The notes below the pieces were generated by a model. It worked only from the letters and a program-made list of their open reading frames with translations, did not search any database and was not told the origin of the DNA. From contig QANT01004327.1 in NCBI GenBank assembly GCA_003254885.1, positions 62,001-126,000 on the forward strand: 64,000 bases of DNA. The letters run 5' to 3'. Shown in pieces: positions 12,168 to 29,598 of the stretch. Positions within the stretch are counted from its first letter, which is position 1. Every line of letters starts with the position of its first letter. Made by a program: the position numbers and the translations under genes. This stretch comes from Purshia tridentata. Taxonomy: Eukaryota; Streptophyta; Magnoliopsida; Rosales; Rosaceae.

Positions 12168-12526
12168 TTTTTAGAACAATCTCTGTTGGCAAATCCAAAA
12201 CCCTAACGAGGTCGAGTGGGATTTAGACTTTTAGGGCTTTCATAGATATACATTTGTTGACGAAGAATATCTGTTTATAATTAGGGAAGAAAATAAAAAT
12301 AAAGATACTTATTTAAAGAAAATGGAGGGCTAATAGTGTAATTTGGTAACATTGTAATGTAGGACTAGGAAATTGTTGGTTGGTTAAGTTCAGTAAACAA
12401 GAGCAGTCCTTTCCTTCCCTCCACAAATTTATCTGAAACAGATAGAGTGGATAACAAGAGCATTCCTTTCCTCCCCACTCCCCCAGCATGCAATTTCTTT
12501 AAGCAATACCTCCAAGCCTTTCTGTA
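12168..12526. promoter_or_regulatory. 359-bp shared divergent promoter region (mTERF / PPR)
   Basis: The only DNA between the start codons of the mTERF gene (leftward) and the PPR gene (rightward), so it must hold both 5' untranslated regions and promoters. Two similar strings, ACAAGAGCAGTCCTTTCCTTCCCT and AACAAGAGCATTCCTTTCCTCCCC, occur on the PPR side at about 12399 and 12452. I see no convincing TATA box. Bidirectional activity is inferred from spacing only. Confidence 0.55.
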
Positions 12527-15070
12527 ATGGCTTCTTTGCCTTCAGTTGCTGTCAGTGGCACTCTCAAGCTCGACCAAGAATTCAGAAAACACCCCACTAG
12601 TTTTTTCCCTTCAGAAATCAAGGTACTCTGTCTTTTCATGCAATTCTGGGCTAGTGTTGTTCGCTTCTATCTTTTGTTGAAGCTACTGTCTTTGGTTTTG
12701 TTGCATAGAATTTTGAAGTATTTTCTTCTGAAAGCATGAAATGAAACTACTTTGAGCTTAGTAGATATAAAGTTTGAATTTCAGTACTCTCTTCCATTCC
12801 AAGTAACAAATTGAGTGCTTTTCCAATTCTTGTTCTGTGTACTGTTTCTAAACCTGCGTTTGGTATCTCAGAGCGCAAACGTGTTGTATCCTAAAAGTCA
12901 CACAATCACTCATTTGGATGGAAGTTCAGAACCCAGGCCTCTGGACTTCCAAGAAGCGCTTTTGATGGTCAGAGAGGGTGATAAGGTTGATTCCTCTTTC
13001 TATGTCCCTCTCTTGCAAGAATGTATAGACACAAATTCTGCTTCAGACGCGCAAATTGTGCATGCTCACATCGTAAAGACAGGAACCCATCAAGATTTGT
13101 TTGTCATGACTTTCCTTGTCAATGTTTATGCAAAATGTGGAATCATGGGAAATGCTCGCAAGGTTTTTGACAATTTGCCTAAAAGAAATGTTGTTGCATG
13201 GACAACTTTGATGACGGGTTATGTTCACAATAAGCAGCCAGAACTTGCCACTCAAGTTTTCCCAGAAATGTTGGAAGCTGGGGCTTATCCTACCAATTAC
13301 ACTCTAGGAATTGTTTTGAATGCTTCTTCTTCTTTACAGGCCATTAATTTGGGGAAGCAATTGCATGCCTACATTATCAAATACCAGATCGACTTTGATA
13401 CTAGTATCGGCAACTCTCTTTGTAGTTTATACTCAAAATGTGGAAATCTGGAATCTGCTGTTAACGCATTTAAGAGAATTGAGGAAAAGAATGTGATCTC
13501 ATGGACTGCAGCTATATCTGCTTCTGGTGATAATGGTGAAGCTGCAACAGGTTTGAGATTTTTCACTGAGATGCTTTCTGAGGGCATTGAGCCTAACGAG
13601 TTCACCCTAACCAGTGTCTTTAGCTTGTGTTGTGTAATGCTGTCTTTGGGTGAAGGGATGCAGGTTCATTCATTAAGCATTAAACTTGGCTATGAATTTA
13701 ACCTACCAGTAAGAAATTCAATCATGTATTTGTACCTCAAATGCGGATGGATAAATGAGGCTCGAAAATTGTTTAATGGAATGGTAGCTATCAGTTTGAT
13801 TACATGGAATGCAATGATTGCAGGCCATGCCCAAATTATAGACCTTGCACAAGATGATCTTTCAGCATACCAGAGTGGAACTGAGGCACTTAAAATTTTC
13901 TTGAATTTGAACCGCTCAGGCTTGAAACCTGATTTATTCACCTTCTCAAGTATCTTAACTGTATGTAGTAGTTTGGTGGCCTTAGAACAAGGAGAACAGA
14001 TTCATGCTCAGACCATTAAAAGCGGTTTTCTCTCAGATATGGTAGTAGGAACTTCCCTGGTCAATATGTATAATAAATGTGGAAGCATTGAGAAAGCAAG
14101 CAAAGCTTTTGTAGAGATGTCTACACGAACTTTGATATCATGGACTACTATGATTGCGAGTTTTGCACAGCATGGTCAGACTCAGCAAGCACTGCAGCTC
14201 TTTGAGGATATGAGAATTGCAGGAGTTAGACCAAATCAGGTTACCTTTGTGAGTGTTTTATCTGCTTGCAGCTATTCTGGAATGGTCAATGAAGCACTTG
14301 GTTACTTTGAGATGATGAAAAAAGATTATAGGATTAAACCTGTGATGGATCATTATGCCTGCCTGATTGATATGTTCGTCAGGTTGGGTCGGTTGGATGA
14401 AGCCTTTGGTCTTGTCAAGAAAATGGATTTTGAACCCAATGAGTTTATATGGTCGATCTTGATTGCTGGGTGTAGAAGTCATGGTAATCTAGAATTGGGA
14501 TTTTATGCCGCTGAACAGTTGCTCAAGCTCAAACCAAAAGATACTGAGACTTATGTCTTGTTGTTGAATATGTACCTCTCTGCGGGAAGATGGAAGGATG
14601 TTTCAAGAGTGAGAAAAATGATGAAAGAGGAGAGGCTTGGGAAGCTTAAGGACTGGAGCTGGATTAGCATTAAAGACAAGGTTTATTCATTTAAACCCAA
14701 TGACAAATCTCATCCTAACAGTGCAGATATGCACAAATTTGTGGAAAATTTGATTGATCAAGTCAAGAGTCTTGGATACGAGTCACTAGAAAGTGTGGAG
14801 GTAACCGATGAGGATGAAGAGAAGACTTCTTCTTCTTCTTCTACCGCTTATCACAGCGAAAAGTTGGCAGTTGCTTTTGGGTTGTTGAACAAGCAAAATG
14901 CTGCTCCAATACGGGTCATCAAGAGTATCATTATGTGCAGAGATTGCCATAATTTTGTTAAGTTCGTATCAATACTGACTGCTAGGGAAATAACCATTCG
15001 AGACAGCAAGCGCCTTCATAAATTTGTGAATGGAAAGTGTTCATGTGGGGATTTTGGCAGTCTTCTTTGA
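12527..15070 (+). CDS. Pentatricopeptide repeat protein, PLS class with DYW-like C-terminus
   Basis: RNA-binding PPR protein of the PLS-E-DYW class; such proteins usually direct C-to-U editing in mitochondria or plastids. Exons 12527-12622 and 12872-15070 (GT-AG intron, phase 0) give 764 residues; starting inside the intron at 12815 would also be open but would lose the first exon. About ten PPR motifs run from about residue 75 to 560, with typical NVYAKCG, VVAWTTLMTGY and LVNMYNKCGSIEKASKAF segments. E/E+ motifs follow, then a DYW deaminase-like domain with HSE at residues 693-695 and a CRDC pair at 721-724. The end is GKCSCGDFGSLL instead of the standard DYW, and the PG-box is altered (LKDWSW). 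An EDEEKTSSSSSTAY linker precedes HSE. The editing target is unknown and I do not assign an orthologue. Confidence 0.93.
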
Positions 15071-16623
15071 CATCTTTCAGCATGAAAAACTGGGACCAAG
15101 TCCAGAATTCTTCATCTGTTGACTTCTGAGATGTCCTTCAATTCTGGCCAAAAAAACCTGTCGAAAATGCATATGTTATTTCTGATCCTTCATTAGGGTT
15201 GTAGGGTCTTCATAGGCAGGACAGTGGCCTTTTATAACCCACATTTGGACTTTAGACCTCAACACTTTGTTCTTATGGTCAGTGCAGTCACTGATATGGC
15301 AGGCTATTACATTCTTACATTCACCGAATTTTTATGTAATGCATGAGGCTTGTAGATGTGAGTTCATCTTTTTGTTGCAAGACAAAAGCGGGATAAATTA
15401 GAGCAGAGCACTCCTTTTCGAGCGAAATAAACAAGTAACTTGAATGTTCATGTGGAACAGAAAATCTGCAAGAAGAATGTTTATTGTACATATTTGGTTT
15501 TATAAAGTTTTGTTTTTGGACATTTTTTCTTTCTATTTTTGTGTTTTCATTTTTTTTAACAAAATACTGCGTGAATTCAGTGTATGCACCAAATTTGAAT
15601 GCACTGAGATTCATTTTCATTTGGTGCTAATATATTAGCATTAGAGTGCGACATGGGATAGTTGTTCATGGTTGATCTGCAGGCTTCCATGTCCAATATA
15701 AGCAACTTCTAGTTTCCAGTCTCTACAGGGTAGGCTTATAGCATTGTAGACAGAGAGACAAACGATGTTACATGCATCTTCAAGATTCAAAGGAGCCCTA
15801 CGGGCTAAAGCTGAACAGGACGGGGAGGGAATTGAACTCTTAGTTTGGATTACCGATCAAATTACCAATTAGTAATCAGTCTAATATATTTCTTTCCACA
15901 ATGTTAAAAAAGTTTCGAGTTCAACTTTTCCCTCGATAAAAAAGAGGTACCTCATAAAATTAATTAACAGCAAATAATATTGCCCCTAGACCCTAGTTAC
16001 CCTGAAACTTAAACAAACATTATTATCTCCTATCTTTTCTTCTTGCAACAGTTCATCCCCTGAAATATAATCTTTATGACTTTATTGCCACCTTGTTGGT
16101 AAAAGCATTAGTCAAATGGTAATGATAAGCTGGACTAGTTTAGCCCCTCATACAGAGAGATCTACAAAAATATAAGGACTTGATTTCTTTTTTTGTGTGT
16201 TCAAATTTCAAAGGAGGCCAGTCTCCCAAACCTCGAATGTTCTCATCTAAAAACAATAACCGCTTAGTTACATTCAAATCTGATCAACACTGTCAGCTTA
16301 TACAAACAGCACAAAAATGATAGGAAAACAAATCAACTCCATACAACTTTGTTTTTTTCGGCCAAGAACTCGATACAACTTTATACACTAAAAAAACAAC
16401 ACTAAACAGATCTCTTTCTAATATTTCTTTTTCCTTCTCGATTTGTTTTTCCTCTTTTTCAAGGGCAGCAGAGTCATGGGGAAGGAGATTCAGGGTGGGT
16501 TAGGAAAACTGCAATTACAACCTTAACTTAACGCCCCTCTATCCTCAAAGGTCAAAACCACTTCAAAGTACATGCCAAGCAATGATGATGGACTGGAAAG
16601 CACCCAACGTTACATGTACGAAA
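15071..16623. other. Convergent spacer, 3' flanks of the PPR and CIPK8 genes
   Basis: Contains the 3' untranslated regions of the PPR gene (from the left) and the kinase gene (from the right). Apart from a tRNA-like fragment near 15.8 kb I see no coding or structured element. Confidence 0.6.
15817..15895 (-). mobile_element. Possible tRNA-derived SINE fragment
   Basis: Read on the minus strand, the segment contains a B-box-like GAGTTCAATTCCCTCC preceded about 35 bp upstream by an A-box-like TTGGTAATTTGATCGG. This is the spacing of tRNA-related SINE heads. No target-site duplication or tail was found, so it may be a decayed piece or chance. Confidence 0.3.

Positions 16624-21456
<4,833 letters not shown>

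Positions 21457-21482
<26 letters not shown>
21457..21482 (-). repeat. (GA)n microsatellite directly abutting the CIPK8 start codon
   Basis: Thirteen GA units on the coding strand run without a gap into the ATG at 21456, so the repeat supplies the whole immediate upstream start context. A further CT-rich tract follows to about 21530. Such GA leaders are common in plant 5' untranslated regions, but contact with the start codon is unusual. Confidence 0.9.
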
Positions 21483-21489
<7 letters not shown>

Positions 21490-23201
21490 AGCTCAATCTC
21501 AACATTGGAGCTCTCTCTCTTTCTCTCTCTCAGAAAAGAAAGCAAAAGCAGCAAAGGTTTCAACTTTCAACAAAGCAAAGCCCCAACCTCTTTCTGCCGA
21601 ATATTTAAATGGGTTATTTATTATCTTTGATTCTGATTAGACAGAGAAAACAGTAGCAAAAATCAAACAAAAGCCTGGCTGCTGATGATGATGAGGGTTT
21701 GAATTTTCAAAGGAAAAACTGTATTTTCCCTTTTTGAATTGGGTTTTTGGAATGGATTGGGATTTTAGAGGATAATCAAACTCAAAGGCTATGAGTTTAT
21801 GAAAGCAGTTGCAGCACACATAAATATATGTCGAGGACTTTAAACGTGTTGATGCTTTGGATGACTCTCAGCTGGCTCTCGCTCTCACTCTCTCACTCTC
21901 TCATCTGTCTTTCGGAGCTTTACACGGTGTCTTAAGGACAACGAGTCAACGACCATGATTCTCCGGCCTCTGTTTTTGTGCTTTTCTTTATGAGATTTGG
22001 TCCATTTGGATTGATTTAGAAAAAATAAAATAAAATAAACTAGTTGGAATTTGAAGAACAATAAGAAATATTATTTGAATAGATTCTTCTTTTTTTATTA
22101 GGTATTTCAATATATTCTAAATAAGGGAATTCTCTTTTTAAATTTTAGAAAAATAGCATTTCTGAGGGGGCAAATTTTTTGCATATGAATTCTCTCATGA
22201 GATGCTTATTGAAGATGGTTAATTACCATCATTCAGAAAGTATTGACACTTGTTAATTACTAAAATGTTTTCTAATCCTTTGTCTTTTCTAGGTCTTAAT
22301 AGATAAGTTATGTTCGACCAGTCCAAACATAAGAAAGTAAACACTTTTGAGCGAACCGGATAACATCAACATTTCCTAAACAAGTTTCTTTTCTTGGTAA
22401 AATATTTAGCAAAAGAATTTCAGGACATATATTGAAGGGAGCATATGTATTTATTGTTGTACACATTATAATTTATGACGTATATATACCAAACACATAT
22501 AAATGAATACAATCCAATAATGGATCATTCGGATAAGATTTGATGATTTCTTCCTTAATGATGTGATGCGAGTTCAGAACTTGACACCTATCTTTGAATT
22601 TAACACCTAAAACTTCAAGTGTAAAATTAAGTGGGTTAGGCCCACTTTCCACTAACTATTTATTTTTGTTTTTTATACACACTATCCATTCCATAGTCTG
22701 GGCCTGATAGTTGGTAGGTGACTGTAAGTTATTGCATCTATGTTTATATTCTAATGAAACAAATTTCAAAATAGTCTAGGTGCTTATCTTTTATTTCACT
22801 CTTAGTAATTGGTTTGAGTTGTGCTACTTTGGTGTGCTCATTATGTGTATTTGGATGAAAATATATAATGGAGCACATAAACTAAACAATTGGTATGAGA
22901 GCATTGGAGATGCTCTAAAGTTGCCCTATGCCCTATAATCTAGGGGCATCATGTACAACTCATGAATTTTTGGTTAAACCTCTATGAGAATATTAATCGT
23001 CCAAGGAACCTCTTCCTTTCATATGCATGCATGCATGCCATGAATTTCCACTTAAAACCGTCCATTTCCAAGGAAAATACCATAGGTGTGAGTGTTTTCG
23101 TGCAATTGAAGCAAGATAGCCGTTGTGGTATGCTCCCTGATCACTCACTTGAATACGTCTCCAACGACGAAAAGACGGCGTGCTGCATGGCATTTCAACT
23201 G

Positions 23202-23209
23202 TATAAATA
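23202..23209 (+). promoter_or_regulatory. Probable TATA box of the GRDP gene
   Basis: TATAAATA at this position lies 50-60 bp before a probable leader splice donor and about 215 bp before the ATG at 23424. Placement fits a transcription start near 23235. Inferred from motif and position only. Confidence 0.5.
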
Positions 23210-23259
23210 CCCAAGCAACCTCCTAGACTATAGCAGCAGCATTTGATCTTTCCAACTTG

Positions 23260-23417
23260 GTAAACTTACACACTTGCTTCTTGTGTCTCTTTCTTTTGTA
23301 ACATCTTCTTGGCCCTTCAAATCTCTGCCCCATTTTTCCTATAAGTTTTTATAATTGAATGCTTGCACTGAAAGAACATATATGTTTTTCTTGTTTTTGG
23401 GTACTTTCATTTTTCAG
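23260..23417 (+). other. Probable 5' leader intron of the GRDP gene
   Basis: A donor TTG|GTAAAC at 23259/23260 and an acceptor TTTTTCAG|TG at 23417/23418, with a T-rich stretch before it, lie between the TATA box and the ATG. The ATG follows the acceptor by 6 bases. Leader introns often raise expression in plants; the splice is not proven here. Confidence 0.45.
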
Positions 23418-23423
23418 TGAGAA

Positions 23424-26400
23424 ATGGAGAGGAAGCAAGAACTAGAGTGGGCTGAAGCACAGAAGATTGTGATAAGCAAAGACCTTGTGGCTTCAGCTAA
23501 ACAGCAGCTGCAGTTTCTAGCAGCTGTTGATCGAAGCCGGCATCTCTGTGAAACCCCTGCTTTGTACCATGCCATTTACAGGTATGCAGGTTTACAAGTG
23601 ATGTTAGTGTTGTTGTTTCTTTGTTCATTGTTCATGAAATGTTGGATTCTACTCTAGTCATTCTTGTAGGTGATGAACATTCTTTCTTGTGTGTTATTTT
23701 ATGGATACCATGCATGGAAGTTCAATGTCATGCAATGGTGTGGTGTCAATTACATGAATTCTCAGCCTAAAAACCTAATGGTCCAAGGAAAATCCGAGTA
23801 CTAGTTTAAGAAAAGATAAAAAGGCATATGTGGGTAGTTAATTTTTTTATCATCAAATGTCTATAGGATGTATTCCATGTTTATTCTGAGCCATCAAATT
23901 GAAACCCTTGATTCAAGAGATGTGATTTGTTTACTCTGCCAATTTCAGGTACAAATATTGTTGGCTTCCCTTACTTGCCAAACATGCTGAATTTGAGGTG
24001 TCAGGTCCTCTAGTTGTGCCTCTTGATTGTGAATGGATTTGGCATTGTCACAGGCTCAATCCGGTAAACTTCTCATCACAATTTTTGGGTGTGTGTATGT
24101 GTACGTGTGTGTGTATGTAAGCACATGAGCATCTACAAGCATGCGCAATTCTCCAAATTTGGTCACAATTACCAGGCTTCATTACTCTGTTTTTCAGGTG
24201 CGTTATGTGATTGATTGCAAAAATCTCTACGGGAGAATCCTCGACAACTGGAACGTTGTATCCTCTGTTCATGGAGCTTGCAAAAAGAAAACAGAAGAAA
24301 TTTGGAACAAACTGTATCCTGGTGAGCCATATGAACTTGATATGAACAGCTGCTTCTCAGATGACAAGGCCAAAAACATTTATGCAACTTCAGAGAGCAC
24401 CAAGTATGATCTAGTTTCAGCTGTCAGAAGGCAAATTCCTTTCTTTTATCAGGTAATGAAGAACAGACATGTACTCCTATGTTTTTGTTTTCAAAGACCT
24501 CAAGTGGGTTTAAGTGGTTGTTAAATTTTGTGCACTGCTCCAACAAATCTTGCATGAAATGCATATATTGCACTACTCAAATTACAAACTTTCCATTTTC
24601 TCCTTCGGCTTGAAAAGTTGCACCTGGTTTCCTAATATATAAAAGATTCATGGGAATTATCATAAATTACATTTACAATCCTAATAGGTATCCAGAGCTT
24701 ATGTGAATGACACCCTCTTTCTCAAGGGGGCAGTGGCCAGATATAAAGGATTTTTGCATATGATCAAGAGAAACAGGGAGAGGTCTATTAAGAGCTTTTG
24801 TGTTCCAACTTATGACATTGACCTCATCTGGCACTCTCACCAGTTGCATCCTGCTTCTTACAGTAAAGATCTTAGGGCAATAATGGGCAAGGTTTTGCAG
24901 CATGATGACACAGACTCTGACAGAACCAAGGGTCAAAAGCTAGATGTTGGGTTTTCTGAGACCACCAAGCAATGGGAAGAGACATTTGGTTCAAGGTACT
25001 GGAGAGCAGGAGCAATGCACAGAGGCAGTGCTCCATCTCCTCTCACCATCAATCTCAGCAAACTAGAAACAGTGACAAAGAAGGTAGTGATGTCTGATCG
25101 GTACCAGAATGTCATTCAGCTTCCAAAGAGAATGGTTGTAGAGGTACGCTCCAATTCTTCATCTCCCACATTTTTTTCAGACTTGCATTGCGAGAAACAC
25201 CGTATACTATGGGTGCTAATATTTATTGAGTTTTTGTACCACTAGTTGGTGTGTCAATGGTTTTACCTTTTTTGCTTCCTCATGTTCAGGTTATGATGGA
25301 AATTGTGGGGGTAAGAGATTTGCCAGCTGGGCATAACGGCAGTCTCTTTGTCTGCTTTAGTAAGAAACAGCCAGACATGTTCTTCAATACCAGGAGAAGG
25401 ATAGACATGTCCTCTGAATCAGAGGAGAAAGAGGTTTCTGTTTTTCAATGTGAACCTACAGGAGAGCTTGTATTTGAACTTATGTCCTCCTCCCCTTCAG
25501 TATTACCAATGTCAAAGGCTCCTATACTATTGGGAACTTCAGAAATCACTCTAGCGGACCTGCTCAACCCAGCTTCTAAACTGCAAGTGGAGAAATGGTT
25601 CGAGTTTATGCCAAATTCCGGAGTCGTGAGCTCAAAGCCCATCAGCCTGCGCATTGCTCTCTCTCTGACCACTCCAATTCCATCATCATATATGCTGCGC
25701 ATGGTTCGATCTGGAGGGGATGAAAATGCTAAAAGCTGGACATGGTTGGTGGATGAAGCTGATAATGAGCTTCTCAGCATCCAAATGAGGTAACTCAAGC
25801 AAACAAATTTGGTTTACTAGTACTTTTCCCTCCTTACAATGAATCAGTTAATTAGTAGTCATGAAAGCCAGCTCACGTACATCTCTCTCTCTCTCTCTCT
25901 CTCTCCCCCTCCCCCTCCATTTCTGCATTCAATGTTCTATCTGTATGGTGTACAGGGAGCCAACGGTAGCAGAAACAAGAAGCAATCATCTTCCCAAAAA
26001 GAAGGTGATTGGCATGACACCATCAGGTGCAACCCATGTGCTAGCTGACTTTGTTGGAACGGGATGGTCTTTGATGAACAGTGACTGGTTCTTTCACCTT
26101 CCAAATAAATTTGATGTAGAAGACTCTATCTTTGAGCTCATAGGTAACAGAAAGGTGAGAGTACCTATATCGGCCTTGATTTGAATTATTATGGTTGGAC
26201 AACTGCCAGTGAAATGCAGACAATGAACCTCAATTGAAGTTCATAAACATGTTGAATTACCAACTCTTACGCATATGCTTGGTCAGGTAATTATACTTCC
26301 AGGCAGAAAGCTGGAGTATGAAACCAAGAACTGCTTGAAGCAAACAATTGAACAAAATTTCATGACAGCTATCGAATTCACCACAGAGCATCCCTATGGA

Positions 26401-27407
26401 AAAGCCGTGGCTTTGCTCAATTTGAAATCTGGCTTTCTAGAGGTAAAACATTTATTCAATACAATGACCTTTGAAAAACAAGATCATAGCTAAACTTATT
26501 ATTTGATGAACAGATCAAGGAAGAGTGGCTGTTACTGCCTGGGATCACATTGGCTTTCATCCTTTCTAATGTTTTGAAGGAGGGGTATGGTGGTTTTACT
26601 ACGGGTGGAGAGAAGCACAAGAAATTAGTGGAGAATGATTTAAAGGACTGTATTGTTGAGTACAGTTCAAGATGTGGTGTGTGTTTTAAACTCAACGCTA
26701 GCATCGATATGGCAAAGTACAGTAAAGGTGGAGGAGCGTGTAACGGCGGTTCTAATGTTGACGATATGGCAAACTACAGTAAAGGTGGAGGAGCATGTAA
26801 CGGCGGTTCTAATGTCGACAATATGGCAAAGTACATTAAAGGTGGAGGAGCATGTAACGGCGGTTCTAATGTCGACGAAATGGCAAAATACTGTAAAGGT
26901 GGAGGAGCGTGTAACGGCAGTTCTAATGTCGACGAAATGGCAAAATACAGTAAAGGTGGAGGAGCGTGTAACGACGGTTCTAATGTCGACGATATGGCAA
27001 AGTACATTAAAGGTGGAGGAGCCTGTAACGGCGGTTCTAATGTCGATGAAATGGCAAAATACAGTAAAGGTGGAGGAGCGTGTAACAGCGGTTCTAATGT
27101 CGACAAAATGGCAAAATACAGTAAAGGTGGAGGAGCGTGTAATGGCGGTTCTAATGTCGACGAAATGACAAAATACAATAAAGGTGGAGGAGCGTGTAAC
27201 GGTGGCTCTAGTGACGAGGATAAGGCAAAATACAATGAAAGTGGAGGAGCATGTAACGGTGGCTCTAGTGTCGAAGATATGGCAAAAAGTAGTCACTGTG
27301 GAGGATGCAGCAGCTGCGGTGGTGGTTGTCATGGAGGTGGTCATTGTGGGGGAGGCGGCTGCCGGGGAAGTGGTTGTGGCTATGAATCAGCAAAAGCCCC
27401 TATCTGA
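23424..27407 (+). CDS. Glycine-rich domain-containing protein (GRDP, DUF1399 family)
   Basis: Homologue of Arabidopsis GRDP1/GRDP2, linked to ABA/stress responses and to growth; the molecular activity is not well defined. Eight exons: 23424-23581, 23949-24063, 24198-24452, 24688-25143, 25290-25789, 25956-26154, 26287-26442 and 26514-27407; total 2733 bases, 910 residues, all introns GT-AG. The DUF1399 part (residues about 40-330) shows the paired motifs IWHCHRLNP and LIWHSHQLHP. A central domain (about 330-670) includes VMMEIVGVRDLPAGHNGS, which looks C2-like. The C-terminus departs from the usual short Gly-rich tail: residues 678-867 are ten tandem 19-residue units, followed by a Cys/Gly/His-rich tail of 43 residues. 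The protein is longer than the Arabidopsis members, which are about 790-830 residues. Whether the array reduces or changes function is unknown. Confidence 0.93.
25882..25905 (+). repeat. (CT)n microsatellite near the 3' end of a GRDP intron
   Basis: Twelve CT units followed by CCCCCTCCCCCTCC in the intron between exons 5 and 6. It lies about 50 bp before the acceptor and contributes to the pyrimidine-rich tract. Confidence 0.85.
26706..27275 (+). repeat. Coding minisatellite: ten 57-bp units in GRDP exon 8
   Basis: Ten head-to-tail 57-bp units encode the 19-residue consensus DMAKYSKGGGACNGGSNVD. The first eight units differ by one to three residues and units 9-10 are more diverged (SSDED, NESGG). 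An eleventh, incomplete start (DMAKS) leads into the Cys/Gly tail. Unit length is a multiple of three, so copy-number change keeps the frame. Because the units also lack stops, other frames on both strands appear open over the array; these are shadows. Confidence 0.95.
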
Positions 27408-29598
27408 GCTGATGCTACCACGATGGAAGTGCAAGTAAATGACGCAATATTATGCTCTGAACTTAGCCTTAGCCTATCTAAATAAGCTGCTGCATTTCAA
27501 AACATGCATGCTCGTCCTAGTCTCGTATAGCCTCTCTTCATAAAAATGTTCAGTTTCTGTGTTTTATTTTTCAAATCTAGTTTCTGTCACAGCGGAGGTC
27601 TGAACTCTGAAGTAAATAATTGGGTGGTAACTGGTAATTACTCCCAAAGTGTATTTGTATTGATGAAACTACATATTAAATAAAAGCACTAAGTGCAAAT
27701 TTTATTATGCGAAAAACACCATATGGTCCAATATCAAATGTAAATGTAATTTACTTTGGCAGTAAATTATAATCATCAATTATCGGAGCGCAGATTACTG
27801 GACACCAAGTCTCACATTCCAAAAAACTGCTTTTGGAGGGAACACAACTTCATGAAAATGAAAAAAGGCTATCAGCCAAAAACCTGCAAAGTCTTTTGAT
27901 CATGCATGAAAACATGTTTTTTGGTTCCAAGTCTGTAGACCAATGTCTGGTAGAGGCATAAAAGGGAAGGAGGGAAAGTATGAAAATTAGGTTATACATA
28001 CAAGTTGCCCAGTGGTCCCTGAGGAAATAAGGGACAGAAACACATCTTAATATATATATTTTTTCTTTCACAAATATTCTGCACCTAAATGAATTGTCTG
28101 CCTCTGCCATCCCCTTTGTGTTTCTATCTGTAGAATTAGAACCCTTTCCACAAGTATCTTGTCATTAGGTTACGCATTATTCGCAGCATGTAAACCAAAA
28201 AAATGTGAACTATACGCAAAAACAAAACGAAACAATTCTATAAAAAAAGTATGTTGTTATCTTACTAGTTTGAAATTGCTCAAATTCAATCATTTATTTT
28301 CAATCTTAGATCTCTGTTTAAAAATAAGAATTATATACTCCCAATAATGATCATGGAAAAGAGATCGAACGGTGTAGGATTGATCACTTCTTTTAGCTAC
28401 TTATTTCAACTACTTGCAAGTTTATGTCTTAGTCTATTAACAGTAGAATTTTCAATCAATAACATAAATATGGCATTTTTCCTCTTAAAGCATTTGATGT
28501 GGAGTGTTTGAACATTCTTCTACATACATATATATTTGCCCTTTTAAGGATTGCACACAGATAAAAATCCAATTGGGATTAAAATAGTGATTCTTGAATT
28601 AGGTAGTAAACTGAACCCTAGGGTTCATTGGGTGCCTGTCACCCACATTTCTGCAGGGATGGTGGTCACAGTTCTTACTGCAGCAACCTCCCTCCTGCTC
28701 TTCACAAAGAAAGAAAGAAGAGGAAGAAAATAATTAGGTATTCATTCTTGGACCAAGCTTCATTTGTTGATTTCTAATTGTCTTCATATATATAGATGTA
28801 GGAATATAATATGTATGCTTACAAAAAACTAATTTCTTGAGATTGCGCACTTAATCTTATTTTATTTCATATATGCTTTCCTTTATTCTAACTTCTAGAA
28901 CCACATGCCCATGAGCATCAGAAAGATTTTTCATGCGCCATAAATGAATATAATAGTCCAAGTTGGAAAACTATGGCAGACAGAATCAATGGATAATCTA
29001 AAAAAGACCAGGCTGGAACAGCAAATGCACCCCAATTATTTAATTCCTATAGTATAAATTGCTGCATTGGATTGCAACTGAGCTTTCCCTTACACTACGT
29101 AAAAACATTAAAATAAAAAGCTGGATCGTTCTGCTAATGCCAGATTACTATGAATAGACTTTAAGAATAAGAAATTTATTTCCTCAAGCTGGTGTTGAGA
29201 ACTAGATGCCAAAGCTCTAAGGCTTTGTATAAAATAGTTATACTCATATCAATGCAGATCCACTTTTACACTAATCAAAGCAGGCAGCTACATGTTGCTC
29301 AAATGGTTCAATCCCAACATTCAAGTTGTGTGTTTTTTTGGTTTTTTTTACTACCTCCAATATAAGACCTACTAAACAAAGACACCAAATAATTTACAAC
29401 CAAACAATTCCTCATATGGATAATTTACACCAAAGAAACAATGTCAACGGTCAAACTACCAACACAGCGAAAAGGTTTCGAAACACTAGACCAGAAACAG
29501 CCAGCACAAACCCATAAAGATAAATTCTTCGTTCTTATTCAAATTAAACCCATATGACAATAAAATTTTAAGAAAAAAATTAACCATTCTGTGTAAAT
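27408..29598. other. Convergent spacer, 3' flanks of the GRDP and PB1 genes
   Basis: About 2.2 kb, AT-rich. It should contain both 3' untranslated regions. I see no supported gene, RNA or repeat; a 60-codon frame ending in a hydrophobic and basic stretch near 28.7 kb was considered and not accepted. Confidence 0.6.

Larger units (their letters stand above)
21483..23423. other. Divergent spacer between CIPK8 and the GRDP gene
   Basis: About 1.9 kb holding the CIPK8 leader and promoter (left part) and the GRDP promoter, leader and probable leader intron (right part). The middle, about 22000-23000, is AT-rich with no gene that I can support. Confidence 0.6.

Noticed and set aside
26667-27344. 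Long open frames on the minus strand and in other plus frames over the GRDP array
   Set aside because: Shadows of the 57-bp repeat: a unit divisible by three without stops keeps several frames open.
28551-28733. 60-codon frame ending in a hydrophobic stretch and a basic tail
   Set aside because: It could suggest a small tail-anchored protein or last exon, but no upstream exon, promoter or known family supports it.
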